From NCBI RefSeq assembly GCF_902499555.1, contig NZ_CABVMM010000011.1:62001-126000 (forward strand): 64,000 bases of DNA, given 5' to 3'. The translations under genes and the position numbers were made by a program. The notes under the pieces were generated by a model. That model did not search any database and had not been told where the DNA came from. It saw nothing but the letters and a program-made list of their open reading frames with translations. Position 1 is the stretch's first letter; the number at the start of each line of letters is the position of its first letter. Source of the DNA: Mesonia oceanica (GTDB taxonomy: Bacteria > Bacteroidota > Bacteroidia > Flavobacteriales > Flavobacteriaceae). Positions 63,449-64,000 of this stretch are shown here, piece by piece.

Positions 63449-64000
63449 AAACTTTGTCGGTTACGCATCCTAAAGATGCAGAGGTTACAGATTGAGCATA
63501 TTTAAATAGTGCACCACGATTTACTTTTAGAGGTGGTGCTTTCCATTCTTTTTTACGTTGAAGTAACTCTTCTTCAGAAAGGTGAACATCAATAGTGTTT
63601 TTTTCAGCATCGATGGTAATTTGGTCACCGTCTTTCAGTAAACCAATGGTTCCGCCAACTTGTGCTTCCGGAGTAATGTGACCTACGACGAAACCATGCG
63701 TGCCTCCTGAAAATCTCCCATCGGTAATTAAAGCTACTTTTTTACCTAAACCTCTTCCCATAATAGCAGAAGTTGGTTTAAGCATTTCTGGCATTCCCGG
63801 CCCGCCTTTTGGACCTTCATATCGAATTACCACTACATCACCTTCTTTTACTTCCCCTTTTGAAATACCATCATTGGCTTCATATTCACCATTATAAATT
63901 TTAGCAGTTCCCGAGAAAAGCAATCCTTCTTTACCGGTAATTTTTGCCACTGCACCTTCCTGAGCTAGGTTTCCTTTCAGAATGCGTAAATGTCCGGTAG
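63432..64000 (-). CDS. ilvD: Dihydroxy-acid dehydratase, C-terminal part (gene continues past window end)
   Basis: The frame is open to the last base, so the gene's 5' part lies outside. The visible C-terminal ~188 residues contain [57 protein letters not shown] and [16 protein letters not shown], typical of the IlvD swivel domain. It dehydrates dihydroxy acids to 2-oxo acids for valine/isoleucine and needs an Fe-S cluster. It overlaps ilvB by 17 nt, indicating translational coupling in ilvD-B-N-C. Confidence 0.97.
   Translation of the reverse strand, partial: TGHLRILKGNLAQEGAVAKITGKEGLLFSGTAKIYNGEYEANDGISKGEVKEGDVVVIRYEGPKGGPGMPEMLKPTSAIMGRGLGKKVALITDGRFSGGTHGFVVGHITPEAQVGGTIGLLKDGDQITIDAEKNTIDVHLSEEELLQRKKEWKAPPLKVNRGALFKYAQSVTSASLGCVTDKVYGNTH

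Overview
The window is a contiguous chromosomal stretch from an AT-rich member of the Bacteroidota, most likely a Flavobacteriaceae bacterium. The evidence is: C-terminal type IX secretion (T9SS) sorting domains on several secreted proteins; TTG-N19/20-TAnnTTTG-type promoters with no Shine-Dalgarno sequences; FecI/FecR/TonB-receptor signalling; the paired putative DNA-repair genes known as TIGR03915/TIGR03916; CtlX; and dispersed palindromic intergenic repeats of a kind common in this family. I see no rRNA, tRNA, CRISPR array, prophage or intact insertion sequence. Almost everything is housekeeping or envelope-related; the interesting parts are duplications, intergenic repeats and regulation.

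Layout. 1-5.7 kb: 3' end of carA, then eno, gltA and two amidinohydrolase-family genes. 5.8-8.7 kb: BCCT transporter and an SDR/DUF2867 protein (minus). 8.7-14 kb: a scrambled tandem duplication in which a 67-aa membrane protein, marC, a 140-aa unknown gene and a thioredoxin gene are partly repeated as fused pseudogenes, with an AraC regulator and a T9SS protein between the copies. 14.2-19.8 kb: argS, then a converging sigma/anti-sigma/TonB-receptor operon. 19.8-24.8 kb: an array of two LRR-T9SS proteins plus the relic of a third. 25-29.7 kb: ffh, folD, then a minus-strand run (DUF1232, AI-2E permease, VOC, Rho_N-like). 29.7-35.6 kb: rluF, a hydrolase, a lipoprotein pyrophosphatase, queE, prmA, clpS and a methyltransferase. 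35.6-38.2 kb: a small-gene/hairpin region and the TIGR03915/TIGR03916 pair. 38.4-45.1 kb: MFS, S24 repressor, a transmembrane TPR-HTH regulator, a repeat-containing T9SS protein, and a divergent NmrA/HxlR pair. 45.3-49.9 kb: the leucine operon leuA-C-D-B. 50-56 kb: unknown genes, GNAT, carboxylesterase and MFS. 56.3-64 kb: acs, ilvA and ilvC-N-B-D (the last cut by the window edge).

How the genes work together. The ilv and leu genes make up nearly complete branched-chain amino-acid synthesis on one strand, interrupted by about 10 kb of other genes. LeuA lacks its C-terminal regulatory domain, and leuCD is bracketed by inverted copies of a ~120-bp repeat. The best candidate for a poorly described system is the cell-envelope module at 40.4-43.7 kb: a regulator with a predicted periplasmic TPR sensor, one membrane span and a LuxR-type HTH lies just upstream of three TGTCACA repeats and a secreted protein built from two nearly identical ~188-aa halves. 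Other points needing follow-up are two related boxes with hairpins at 35.6-35.8 kb (possible small RNAs), promoters lying almost on the start codon of several genes, and the duplication scars at 9.6-10.5 kb.
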